This document shows, one piece after another, positions 1 through 7,952 of a stretch of 31,184 bases of DNA. Where the stretch lies: IMG/VR virus record IMGVR_UViG_3300025759_000421, positions 1-31,184 of that record; one strand, 5' to 3'. Both the position numbers and the translations under genes were made by a program. Within the stretch, counting starts at the first letter, position 1. Every line of letters begins with the position of its first letter. The DNA comes from a virus. The notes beneath the pieces were generated by a model that worked only from the letters and a program-made list of their open reading frames with translations, was not told the origin of the DNA and made no database searches.

Positions 1-73
1 TAACAAGGGGAAGACCCTTAAAGTTTTTAATACTGAAGCCGAGGCAAACGCTTGGGCAAAGAAAAGGAGTAAC

Positions 74-433
74 ATGTCTAGTCTGACACCTAAACAAAAA
101 AAGATAGCTAGTAAGGCTGCCCCCAAAAATAAGATTACAGGTGCAGACTTCAAGGCTATGCGTGAGTACGAAAAGAAAAGCATGGTTGGTCGTCTTGACG
201 AAGCTAAGAGCGGGATGACTATGGGACAGCGAATGAAGAAAACCAGGGCTAATGAGAAAGAGCCAACGGCAACCATGGCCTATGGTATGGGTAAAAAGAA
301 AAAGCCAAAAGCCGTTATGTATGGCGGTGGGATGGGGAAGAAACCTAAAATGGCAGTTATGGCTCACGGTAAAAAGAAAGATCCCATGGCGGCAATGCCC
401 GGATACCACATGCAAAAGAGAGACAAGTATTGA
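74..433 (+). CDS. Small basic Met/Lys/Gly-rich phage protein
   Basis: Function unknown. The 119-residue product is very basic and low in complexity. It opens with a helical-looking N-terminus (SLTPKQKKIASKAAP, then NKITGADFKAM). From about residue 65 it has repeated Met-Ala-x-Gly-Met-Gly and Lys-Lys-Lys runs. N-termini of the TPKQKKIA/NKITGADF type occur, to my knowledge, on small uncharacterised proteins in the late region of marine phages. An AGGAG lies four bases before the ATG, which supports this start. However, the same frame stays open upstream to base 2 (24 more codons, including KTLKVFNTEAEANAWAKK), so a longer protein starting outside the window cannot be excluded. It is followed at once by a possible tiny gene and the M15 peptidase. 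The charge would suit nucleic-acid or virion binding, but that is a guess. Confidence 0.6.
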   Translation: MSSLTPKQKKIASKAAPKNKITGADFKAMREYEKKSMVGRLDEAKSGMTMGQRMKKTRANEKEPTATMAYGMGKKKKPKAVMYGGGMGKKPKMAVMAHGKKKDPMAAMPGYHMQKRDKY

Positions 434-519
434 AATACAATAGTGTTATCCAAAGATTGGAAAAGGATAAAAAGAAAAAGATCAGAAAAGTTAAACCTAT
501 TGTTGGAGTTAAAGGTTGA
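430..519 (+). CDS. Possible 29-aa basic peptide, TTG start
   Basis: A short frame fills the gap between the 119-aa gene and the M15 peptidase. Its TTG start overlaps the preceding stop (TTGA), and its TGA stop overlaps the TTG start of the peptidase in the same way. The peptide is Lys-rich (KDKKKKIRKVKP) with no recognisable domain. No good ribosome binding site lies in front of it, so it would depend on coupling. The symmetrical TTGA overlaps are the only real argument that it is translated. Otherwise it is simply a leader that carries the peptidase ribosome binding site (GGAG at 505-508). Confidence 0.3.
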   Translation: MKYNSVIQRLEKDKKKKIRKVKPIVGVKG

Positions 520-989
520 AGCTAAGTAAAAACTTTTCTCTCAAGGAACTAACTTACTCGCAAACTGCTATCAGAAACGGGATAAGTAATCTTCCTAATG
601 AAGAACAACTTGTTAATCTGACTGCACTTTGTCAACGCGTATTACAACCAGTAAGAGATAAATACGGTGTAATATCAGTTAGTTCAGGCCTAAGAGCCGA
701 GGCCTTGAATACCTTGATTGGAGGCAGCAAAACCTCAGATCACTGTCACGGAAAAGCGGCAGATTTTGAAGTTAAGAGTGAGGAAATTAGCAACATTGAG
801 TTAGCAAAATACATAAAAGACCACCTTGAATTTAAACAATTAATACTTGAGTTTTACAATAAAGACGAGGGGCCAAACTCTGGCTGGGTGCATTGTAGTT
901 TTGACGCTGGAGGTGATAACAAAGGTGAAGTATTAACCGCAAAAAGAATTGACGGTCGGGTTGAATATCTTCCTGGCCTGGAGGAATAA
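516..989 (+). CDS. M15-family zinc peptidase (endolysin type)
   Basis: Probable peptidoglycan-cleaving peptidase of the M15 family (D-Ala-D-Ala carboxypeptidase or L-Ala-D-Glu endopeptidase type), acting on the host wall at lysis. The zinc motif SxHxxGxAxD is read as S74-x-H76-x-x-G79-x-A81-x-D83, and the third ligand is H126 in WVHCS. SSGLRAEALN (residues 56-65) is the conserved strand and helix before the motif. At 157 aa it matches a stand-alone M15 domain. There is no signal peptide, so export would need a holin, and no holin is evident in the window. The start is TTG, supported by GGAG seven bases upstream. The stop overlaps the next start (TAATG). It lies among tail genes, so a virion role is also possible. 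Confidence 0.85.
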   Translation: MKLSKNFSLKELTYSQTAIRNGISNLPNEEQLVNLTALCQRVLQPVRDKYGVISVSSGLRAEALNTLIGGSKTSDHCHGKAADFEVKSEEISNIELAKYIKDHLEFKQLILEFYNKDEGPNSGWVHCSFDAGGDNKGEVLTAKRIDGRVEYLPGLEE

Positions 990-1999
990 TGGCTAGAACG
1001 ATAAAGTTAGACACGGTAACGCATCCATCTAATTCTGGGACAGCAAACCAGACACTAGACTCATCTGGGCAAACATCATTTCCAACGGTTGATATTAATG
1101 GTGGTGCTATTGATAATACCACAATTGGTGGATCTACTTCTGCTGCTGGAACTTTTACCACTGTTACATCTCCCACTATACAGCCCACTTCAGGGCAACC
1201 ACTTTTACTCAAAAACTCAGGTGGTAGTGTAAATGCAATTACTGTAGATACTTCTGGTCATGTTACGGTAGCTAACAATTTTGTTGCCAATGGAAATACA
1301 ACAATAGGGAACGCTTCATCTGACACATTAACAATAACTGCAACGGCATCAGGAAGTGCTAATTTCTCTGGGTTGACTGGTGAGATCAGAATGTACGGTG
1401 GTACGAGCGAGCCTGCTGGATGGAAATTCTGTGACTTTCAAACTCTTAATACATACACGTTTAGAGCGTTACATGCTGTAATATCAAACACTTATGGTGG
1501 CACAGCATTCAACGCTGGAGTCACAGATCAGTCTGGGGCCAATACGACATTTAATGTCCCGGACATGAGAGGGCGTGTTCCTATAGGGGTAAATACTAAC
1601 AATTCTCTGACCAACAGGGGAACAAAGGCTATCGGTTCATCTGGTGGTGCAGATACTCATCAGCTATCAACTAATGAGTTAGCCCAACATAATCACACTG
1701 GACCATCTCATACTCACACTTTTAGCGCAACATCGGGTGGGCAGAGCCAAACTCACACTCACAACACACGCGCTTCACACGAAGCTCAAGATTTACACGC
1801 TACCAGTGACGGTCATGCAGACATTCTTTGGCCTCCTGGTGATGGTTATATGACAGGCAATGCAAGTCAAGACCACACACATAGCATTAGTGGTACAACC
1901 GCAGGTTCTGGAACCGGGAATACTGGAAATGCAGGATCGGGTTCTGCCCACAATAACTTACAGCCCTACCTAACTGTAAACTACATCATAAAAACATAG
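989..1999 (+). CDS. Tail fibre with phage tail-collar domain
   Basis: Probable receptor-binding or short tail fibre. Residues 1-125 are a Ser/Thr/Gly-rich shaft containing the DNTTIGGSTSAAGTFTT signature common in phage fibres. Residues about 130-205 are a phage tail-collar domain (Pfam PF07484 type): GEIRMYGGTSEPAGWKFCD, then the YGG and FNVPDMRGRVPIG motifs. The C-terminal part is His-rich with several HxH pairs (HNHTGPSHTHT near residue 235, THTHN, DHTHS near 295) and ends in LQPYLTVNYIIKT, the usual last strand of collar fibres. The HxH pairs resemble the metal-coordinating repeats of T4 fibre tips, by analogy only. GGAGGA lies four bases before the ATG, which overlaps the peptidase stop. 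The next gene begins immediately after the TAG stop. Confidence 0.85.
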   Translation: MARTIKLDTVTHPSNSGTANQTLDSSGQTSFPTVDINGGAIDNTTIGGSTSAAGTFTTVTSPTIQPTSGQPLLLKNSGGSVNAITVDTSGHVTVANNFVANGNTTIGNASSDTLTITATASGSANFSGLTGEIRMYGGTSEPAGWKFCDFQTLNTYTFRALHAVISNTYGGTAFNAGVTDQSGANTTFNVPDMRGRVPIGVNTNNSLTNRGTKAIGSSGGADTHQLSTNELAQHNHTGPSHTHTFSATSGGQSQTHTHNTRASHEAQDLHATSDGHADILWPPGDGYMTGNASQDHTHSISGTTAGSGTGNTGNAGSGSAHNNLQPYLTVNYIIKT

Positions 2000-4600
2000 A
2001 TGCCTCAAGAGACCCAGAACAATTTCTCTGGGGGACTTAACACAAGGTATCCGTCCCACCTAATTCCAGAGAACCAGGCCACAGAATTAACCGACGTTGA
2101 TCTTTCTTATGGGGATTTGCGTGGTGATTATGGGATGGCTCCTGGTGGTTTTCAGGAATATTATTACGAGGAAGGGGATACATGGGTTGATAGTGGTGGT
2201 TTCACTTTTGCGGTTGCCGTTATTAATTGGCCATATTCATCAAATAGTACAACACAAACAATCTCAACAAATGCAAACTATTTTAGTGTTTTATCTATTG
2301 GAACCAACTCAACAATAACAATTGCAAATGGTGTGACGGTTGAAGTTTTTGAGAGTAGTCGTGGTGTATTTGGGGCAAACTCTTTTGTAGAATACAATAA
2401 AGATTTATACATTTCTCGATCAGATTTTACAATAACAGCATCTTACAACCATACGAGCGGTATAGGTGGCAGTGTTTTAAATGTTGATACAGGAGCAGAC
2501 ACTTTTAAGTTGCAAGTGGGTGATATTTTAGATGGAACGGGCATTGTAAGTAATTCTTTTATTAAATCAATAGACACCGTAAATAACAGGGTAGAGATTA
2601 ATAATCCTGTAGAACAAACACAAAGCAGTGTGTCTGTTACAATAAAGCCTATTATATCAAGGTTTTTAGACGGAGATATATCAGAGGGATTCAGGGTTAC
2701 AACATTACCACCAGATCCAGTTATAACCTTTTCACAAAATGCTTCCCTTGGGTCACAAACTAATAGAGATACATTTCACTCAGATGCCTGGTATGCCCAA
2801 AGCTATGCAGTGCCTTTCCAGTATGGGTTAGCCCATTATGATTCAACGGGAGTTGAGTCTTCAATGTCTGAACTAACAGACTCAAAAATATCAGCGACTT
2901 ATTTTCCAACTGGATCAACCAGTAACAACCTTCCCCAGTATGTCAGCATATCGGGTACTACTGTATCAACGTCAACTAATGACAAGCTGGGTAGACATGC
3001 TTTGTACAGGGTGGGTGGTTCTTCTAGTGTAGTAAAAAGAGTTGCTAATCTTTACTTTGATGGAACAACCATAACGACAACTGGGGCTGGAAACAATCTG
3101 ACGGTAGCATTGGCCTCCGCTACAAATACTCATCAGTACAGAGTAGCGTGGTATGTTTTCCATAACTCGGGAGCAACTTATAGTTGGACAAATGCAGATG
3201 GAACACAAGTGTCAACAACTAGAACTGGACAGACAGATTTTAGAAGTCCTAATGGTGGCAGTATTAGCTTCCAGCTTACCGGGAGTGGATCGAGTCACTA
3301 TGCTGATATTTTTGTTTGGGTAAGGATACCTGGAGAAAGAATAGAAAGAGAATATGTTTTAAGAGCATTTACTCACCACGCGAGTAATGTTACTAATGCA
3401 AACACTTACGCCTATGTTGATTTTACTTCTTCTGATTCACTAATTGATATACAACCGATTAGCGAAAATAATGAACCAGAAAGATCACTCAAGTTTTTAA
3501 CAGAATCGGGAAATCTTTTTTACGCTGCAAAAGGAACAAGAGTATTTGTGTCAGAATATGGTAATGCTAATAGTTGGCCTGAGACAGCTTTTGTAGATTT
3601 TGACCAGGAGGTAACAGCTTTAGATTCTTTAGGTGCTGAGTTGGTTGTGTTCACAAACTATGGAATATACAGAGTCTTTGGGACTGATCCTAAGAATTTA
3701 AAAAGAATACAAATACCAACGACAGAAGGGGTGCCAGTAGGTCTTCATAAGTGCGTGACAAGATACCAACAAGGGCTGTTGTTTGCTTCACACAATGGGA
3801 TTTGTTTTTATGATGGTAAGAGTATACAAAGAATGTCCCACAATACGTTAGATTCTTTTACCCCTCCAGACTCAACAAACTCAAATAATTGTGCTGGCTT
3901 TTATGAGGATGTTTTTTATTTGTTAGGTAATACAGGTAATGGATATAAGTATGATATTAGACAGTCACCGCCAAAGTTGACAAGAACAAGTATGACCTCA
4001 AACACCTTGTTTTATCGTGGTGCTGTAAACACTCTTTACAGTCCTAATGGCAGGCCTGGTTATCCAGATGGTAGCAGGCAAGCTTTTACTGCAAAGACAA
4101 GAGGGTTTGTTGGTGGTGATATTAACAGAGAAAAAGTTTACTACGGAGTCAATATATCAGCGACTGACTTTAAAGGTACTGTTAATGTAATAGTGGATGG
4201 TGCGACAACCGATACTTTTACAATAACAAACGCAGTGGTTGATTACGATAGGACCTTATATGTTTCTGTGCCTAGAAGAGGGAATCTTATTCAGATACAA
4301 CTCTCTTCATGCGAGGGTATAGTAAATAGAATAACAGTTAATTTTGACTTTACAGATCAACTAACAGATAGATTATTTAACAGCGCACAGATTCAGTACA
4401 CAGGTACACCAACTGTTAATCTTTCTGTTGATGGTGATAGTAAGGTATCACAAACATTGACAAACCCAATAGGAGTAGTTGGAGAGGCAAAGATATACTT
4501 TCCCGCTATGTCAACTGGAATAGTTCCTTTTGTCAGAGAAACAAATGGGGAAGAACTTGGAAGGGTTATAAACTTTTCCTACGATGCACAGGCAATATAA
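2000..4600 (+). CDS. Tail nozzle / stabilisation-like structural protein
   Basis: Large beta-rich virion protein of 866 aa. The N-terminus (NFSGGLNTRYPSHLIPENQA, then LRGDYG) follows the GGxN...P..I...Q...G pattern at the start of podovirus nozzle and DNA-stabilisation proteins. Residues about 490-650 contain propeller-like strands (NLFYAAKGTRVFVSEYGN, ELVVFTNYGIYRVFG, GLLFASHNGICFYDGKSI). The C-terminus holds two copies of a ~75-residue beta module (about 709-785 and 790-866) that recurs three times in the 257-aa protein downstream. Four cysteines are present. Base composition is AT-rich (20 of 60 bases are G/C at 2281-2340), unlike the later ejection genes. There is no Shine-Dalgarno sequence before the ATG, which abuts the fibre stop, so translation is probably coupled. 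The nozzle assignment rests on pattern and gene order; other tail-tip roles are possible. Confidence 0.65.
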   Translation: MPQETQNNFSGGLNTRYPSHLIPENQATELTDVDLSYGDLRGDYGMAPGGFQEYYYEEGDTWVDSGGFTFAVAVINWPYSSNSTTQTISTNANYFSVLSIGTNSTITIANGVTVEVFESSRGVFGANSFVEYNKDLYISRSDFTITASYNHTSGIGGSVLNVDTGADTFKLQVGDILDGTGIVSNSFIKSIDTVNNRVEINNPVEQTQSSVSVTIKPIISRFLDGDISEGFRVTTLPPDPVITFSQNASLGSQTNRDTFHSDAWYAQSYAVPFQYGLAHYDSTGVESSMSELTDSKISATYFPTGSTSNNLPQYVSISGTTVSTSTNDKLGRHALYRVGGSSSVVKRVANLYFDGTTITTTGAGNNLTVALASATNTHQYRVAWYVFHNSGATYSWTNADGTQVSTTRTGQTDFRSPNGGSISFQLTGSGSSHYADIFVWVRIPGERIEREYVLRAFTHHASNVTNANTYAYVDFTSSDSLIDIQPISENNEPERSLKFLTESGNLFYAAKGTRVFVSEYGNANSWPETAFVDFDQEVTALDSLGAELVVFTNYGIYRVFGTDPKNLKRIQIPTTEGVPVGLHKCVTRYQQGLLFASHNGICFYDGKSIQRMSHNTLDSFTPPDSTNSNNCAGFYEDVFYLLGNTGNGYKYDIRQSPPKLTRTSMTSNTLFYRGAVNTLYSPNGRPGYPDGSRQAFTAKTRGFVGGDINREKVYYGVNISATDFKGTVNVIVDGATTDTFTITNAVVDYDRTLYVSVPRRGNLIQIQLSSCEGIVNRITVNFDFTDQLTDRLFNSAQIQYTGTPTVNLSVDGDSKVSQTLTNPIGVVGEAKIYFPAMSTGIVPFVRETNGEELGRVINFSYDAQAI

Positions 4601-4770
4601 TGGCCAGACAGCCTGAATACGACGGTTATCTTGCAGTTGAGGATGATCTAGTAAAAGAAACTTTTAGAGTGCAAGAAGAAAACATTAGAGTAGCTAATCA
4701 GAAGATAGAGAGCCTTGAACAAACAATTGCCGACCTAGCAAATAGAATAGTAGTTCTGGAGAGTGCATGA
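4600..4770 (+). CDS. 56-aa coiled-coil protein in tail operon
   Basis: Function unknown. The ATG overlaps the stop of the 866-aa gene (TAATG) and the TGA stop overlaps the next start (ATGA), so it fits between two structural genes without a free base. The product begins MARQPEYDGYLAVEDDLVK and continues as one predicted helix with heptad-like hydrophobic spacing (VQEENIRVANQKIESLEQ, then TIADLANRIVVLE), consistent with a short oligomerising coiled coil. There is no Shine-Dalgarno sequence upstream, so termination-reinitiation is likely. Its place between a nozzle-like protein and its beta-module relative suggests a small tail or connector component. Confidence 0.7.
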   Translation: MARQPEYDGYLAVEDDLVKETFRVQEENIRVANQKIESLEQTIADLANRIVVLESA

Positions 4771-5540
4771 GGCAAATAGTTCAAGCTGTAAATCTTAGGT
4801 ACAAAGGACAGCCTACTATATCGGTTTCAGTTGACGGTGTACCCCTAGTGGAAGATTTAGTTTTGCCAGCGCATAACGTCATGAAAAACAGGAGGGTTTG
4901 TCTGCCTCCAGGAGGGATAGGGTATACGCCTCAACTTCAAAGCACGTTTCAAGAATCTTTGACATACCAGTTTGAGACGATACCAGACGTAGAATTTTCT
5001 GATCAGCAACTATACCATTTCTACGAGGTTACTTTTACAGGTACTGTTCAGTTACAGATATATGTGGATGAAGTGGAGAAGTCTCCTAATAATTCAGAGG
5101 AATCTTCGGTTACGCTAACACCGAGGGGAAGTAGAAAGATTGACACCAGGAGAGTTTATTTTCCGCCTCTTGCTTATGGATGGGTGCCACAGTTAAAACA
5201 AGTAATAGACTCAACTGTAGATGCACAGGTCCTTAGTAATAGAATTAGAGCTCTGCCTAGTAGGTTCTTTAAAGGGGAAAGAGAGCACAGTGAGATACAG
5301 GTCACACACCAAGGGCCGCTTGAACTTGAGGTATTTTTAGATGGAAAATTACTAGCAGAATATAGATACGGCAAGGATAAATACAACGAGGATGCTTTCA
5401 AAACAGAAAAAGAATATCTTCCATCTAGCGCACGAGGTCAGATCCTACAATGGATACAATCTGATGGGACTGGGGAGGTTGCTAGTTTTGAAAGTGATAT
5501 TACATTGACAGATAGAGAACAGCCACAGACGGAGGTTTAA
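4767..5540 (+). CDS. Tail protein made of three beta modules
   Basis: Structural protein of unknown fold name, 257 aa. It consists of three diverged copies of one ~80-residue module, at about residues 1-75, 80-168 and 170-250. Each has a first strand pair ending in (V/L)DG or VDE (TISVSVDGVPL, LQIYVDEVE, LEVFLDGKLL), then a charged linker, then a (Y/C)xPP or YLP strand and a VPQL/ILQWI segment (GYTPQLQ, GWVPQLK, GQILQWI). The same module occurs twice at the C-terminus of the 866-aa protein. This points to duplication of a beta-sandwich building block within the tail. GGAG lies five bases before the ATG. The start overlaps the 56-aa gene and the stop overlaps the 501-aa gene. It has one cysteine. 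Confidence 0.7.
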   Translation: MRQIVQAVNLRYKGQPTISVSVDGVPLVEDLVLPAHNVMKNRRVCLPPGGIGYTPQLQSTFQESLTYQFETIPDVEFSDQQLYHFYEVTFTGTVQLQIYVDEVEKSPNNSEESSVTLTPRGSRKIDTRRVYFPPLAYGWVPQLKQVIDSTVDAQVLSNRIRALPSRFFKGEREHSEIQVTHQGPLELEVFLDGKLLAEYRYGKDKYNEDAFKTEKEYLPSSARGQILQWIQSDGTGEVASFESDITLTDREQPQTEV

Positions 5541-7045
5541 TGGCACAGGCACAGTTATCACCGATGAAAATGAAGGTCAAGGACGTTATAGCAAAATCCA
5601 AAGGCACCAAGTTTAAAGGTGTCAAGGAGAAGCACTACCCGGTCATGGTCAACAAGGCTGAGATGGGTGCGCTGAATGCTATGAAGAAACCCATACATGA
5701 ACGGGAAAAGGGCGGGTTCTTAGACAAGATGGTTAAGAAGGGCCTGAATGACGAGACCTATATCATGAAGGGAACTGAGCCTAAAGCGGTGGCTACACCA
5801 ATAGCCGCTATGCCTCCAGTAAACGAGGGCGGTTCTACTAAAACTTCTAGTGATGAAGAATCAAGAAATGCAAGCGGTTATACACCTTCTGAACAAAGAG
5901 TCGTAGATGCCGCAGTTGCTGCATCTTTTGCAGGTGGTGGTGGAGGTGATGGTGGCGGTAGTAGCAACAACCAGTCATCAGGTCCGTCATACCAATACAG
6001 CCAGCTTCAAAAACAGTTTGAGGATTACAAGGCTGGTGAACAAGGCAGGCTAGACGAAGCAAAAAAGACAGCCCTACAAGAACAAAGAGACTCTGCTCGT
6101 CAAGGTTTTGTAGATGACTACACGGGAGAGGGGGGATACCAGTCAAGGCTAGAGGACTTAGAAGGCCAGTTTGATTTAAGCAAAGAACGCAAGGCCATGA
6201 CTGATTTGGCTGGAGATGTAAAAACCCTGAGCTCCGATTATCAAAAGTCAATGACCGGAGAAGGTGGCTTCTCAGACAAGATCGGAGGGTTTGCAGGAGA
6301 TGTTGCAGGCTTGAGATCCGGGGTGGATACGTTAAGACAGCAACAGGGCACAATTGGTCAGCAAATCGGTGGATTAGCACAACAGGCTATGGACCCAACA
6401 AGCTCACCGTTGTATGACCAGAACAGAAGAATGCTGGCAGGGGTGGCGGAACAGCAAAGAAAATCCTCTGATGCTGCTGCTATGGCCCAGTTAAACAGGG
6501 GGGCGGCTGCTTCTGGTATGGACCCAGAAAAACTTGCTCTAGCGAGAGCTCAGTTGACAGCAGGACAGGGAGCAAGAGCACGGCAAGACGCACTATCCAG
6601 TGCGATGGGAGCCCAGCAGATGACAGGTCAACAGCTTGCTCAAGGGGCAGGACTGTTAGGACAGCAGGCTGGACTCGGTATGCAACAAGCCAATCTCTAC
6701 GGACAACAAGCTGGCCTAAGTGGACAGGCCGCAGGGTTGACTGGTCAACAAGCAGGAATGTTTGGTCAAGCGGCATCATTTGGAATGGGTGCTCTTGGTC
6801 AACGTGCAGGCTTACAAGGGCAGTCAGCAGGGTTGTTACAACAACAACTTATGGGTCGTGCTGGATTGATAGGATCACAAGGTCAGATGACTGAATACGG
6901 ATTACAAGATGTTGTGGCTCGTGACAACGCTGCAATGCAAATGGAGATGATGGAAAAAACCAACGCTGCAAATATTGAAGCCGCGAAGTATGGTAGTCGT
7001 GGTGGTGGTGGCGGTGGAGGATTACTTAGCTCACTAGGATTATAG
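5540..7045 (+). CDS. Putative internal virion protein, Gln/Gly heptads
   Basis: Candidate ejection protein of 501 aa. The N-terminal 75 residues are basic with Met/Lys pairs, resembling the 119-aa protein at the window start. Residues 130-145 are a Gly-rich linker. Residues about 150-350 are Gln/Glu/Lys-rich and probably helical or coiled coil. Residues about 362-446 carry Ala-Gly-Leu-x-Gly-Gln-Gln heptads. A poly-Gly stretch and LLSSLGL close the protein. Small hydrophobic residues on one face with Gln opposite would suit an amphipathic pore- or membrane-forming helix, as proposed for T7-type gp14, but sequence homology to gp14 is not evident. There is no cysteine. GGAGG sits four bases before the ATG, which overlaps the previous stop. 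It heads the four-gene cysteine-free block. Confidence 0.6.
   Translation: MAQAQLSPMKMKVKDVIAKSKGTKFKGVKEKHYPVMVNKAEMGALNAMKKPIHEREKGGFLDKMVKKGLNDETYIMKGTEPKAVATPIAAMPPVNEGGSTKTSSDEESRNASGYTPSEQRVVDAAVAASFAGGGGGDGGGSSNNQSSGPSYQYSQLQKQFEDYKAGEQGRLDEAKKTALQEQRDSARQGFVDDYTGEGGYQSRLEDLEGQFDLSKERKAMTDLAGDVKTLSSDYQKSMTGEGGFSDKIGGFAGDVAGLRSGVDTLRQQQGTIGQQIGGLAQQAMDPTSSPLYDQNRRMLAGVAEQQRKSSDAAAMAQLNRGAAASGMDPEKLALARAQLTAGQGARARQDALSSAMGAQQMTGQQLAQGAGLLGQQAGLGMQQANLYGQQAGLSGQAAGLTGQQAGMFGQAASFGMGALGQRAGLQGQSAGLLQQQLMGRAGLIGSQGQMTEYGLQDVVARDNAAMQMEMMEKTNAANIEAAKYGSRGGGGGGGLLSSLGL
6627..6880 (+). repeat. Coding heptad repeat AGLxGQQ
   Basis: About ten diverged 21-bp units encode Ala-Gly-Leu-x-Gly-Gln-Gln variants (AGLLGQQ, AGLGMQQ, ANLYGQQ, AGLSGQA, AGLTGQQ, AGMFGQA, then AGLQGQS, AGLLQQQ). 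Codons differ between units, so the repeat is kept at protein level and is not a recent DNA expansion. Confidence 0.75.
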
Positions 7046-7052
7046 GAACAAA

Positions 7053-7952
7053 ATGGCTATTGATTACGGGCTCGATGTCAGACAAGCGGCGATTAATAAT
7101 TTTTTAAACGCATCTGCTAGAAAAGCTTCTGCAAAAGCGGAGGCTGATGCTAGGGACAGAAAAGCCGCTAGGCAAAAAAGAAAGGGCCTTATGAGCCTCG
7201 CACTACACGCTGGGGCTGCTGTAGCAACGGGTGGAGCCAGTATTCCATACTCAATGAAGTATGGAGCCATGGCGAACCAAGCACTCATGGGTGACGACTA
7301 CCAGGGTAGTGACATGCAGGCATTGCAGGGGCTGGGAAGCATGGTCTACCAGGGTGCTGAAGCTAACAAGATGAAGAACCTTGCGGGTATGGAGAAGTCA
7401 TACAATGGTCAGCTAGATTCTATATATAAAGCAATAGATGCCCTGCCTCCCGGAGCTAAGATGGAGAGAGCAAGACTGGCAAACCAGGCGGCAAATCTTA
7501 CCACGACATTCCAGAAGAATCTGAAAGCGGCTGAGGCCAAGCCAGTATGGGAGTTTGCTTCTTCCGAGAGAGAGCGAATGCAGGCAAAGAGCCTGGGCGA
7601 GGTTGCGGATAAGGGGCAGAAGGCATACGACGATATGTACACAAATCAAGCTATCATTCCTCAGAAGGTTAAAGAGGCTGAGGGTTCTCAGGTTTCTGAT
7701 GCAAAAATAGCAGAAGCATACCAGCAAAGAGGCACTGAAAAATCAACAACTCCGGCTCCAGTGAAACAAGAGTTCACTCGTTATGACAACCCTAATATGT
7801 TAAGCCCCAGGCAACAAGCGGCTAAACGTAATCAGTTTAACCAAAGCGCAGACCAATATTACGAGGACATGCTAAGCCCCAGAGAAAAAGCAGCAAGGGA
7901 TAGAAGAACCTATGATAGGGGTTTCCTGCCTCAACTCGGAGGAGTTATCTAA
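7053..7952 (+). CDS. Putative internal virion protein (299 aa)
   Basis: Unrecognised protein, likely an internal virion component from its position and composition. The first 45 residues are an Ala/Arg/Lys-rich amphipathic helix. Residues about 46-66 (GLMSLALHAGAAVATGGAS) are a short hydrophobic Gly/Ala segment that could insert in a membrane. The rest is polar and mostly helical. Near the C-terminus a motif is repeated 24 residues apart (NMLSPRQQAAKRNQ and DMLSPREKAARDRR). There is no cysteine. AGGA lies five bases before the ATG. Seven non-coding bases separate it from the 501-aa gene, and its stop overlaps the next start. The small hydrophobic patch with long helices resembles the general plan of phage ejection proteins, but no family match can be claimed. 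Confidence 0.55.
   Translation: MAIDYGLDVRQAAINNFLNASARKASAKAEADARDRKAARQKRKGLMSLALHAGAAVATGGASIPYSMKYGAMANQALMGDDYQGSDMQALQGLGSMVYQGAEANKMKNLAGMEKSYNGQLDSIYKAIDALPPGAKMERARLANQAANLTTTFQKNLKAAEAKPVWEFASSERERMQAKSLGEVADKGQKAYDDMYTNQAIIPQKVKEAEGSQVSDAKIAEAYQQRGTEKSTTPAPVKQEFTRYDNPNMLSPRQQAAKRNQFNQSADQYYEDMLSPREKAARDRRTYDRGFLPQLGGVI

Noticed and set aside
2-73. C-terminus of a separate upstream gene
   Set aside because: The frame has no stop before the ATG at 74 and joins it directly, so no separate gene end can be shown; recorded as a possible longer start.
5847-6380. 177-codon minus-strand open frame
   Set aside because: Antisense to the Gln-rich 501-aa protein; its Leu/His-rich product reflects complementary Gln/Gly codons.
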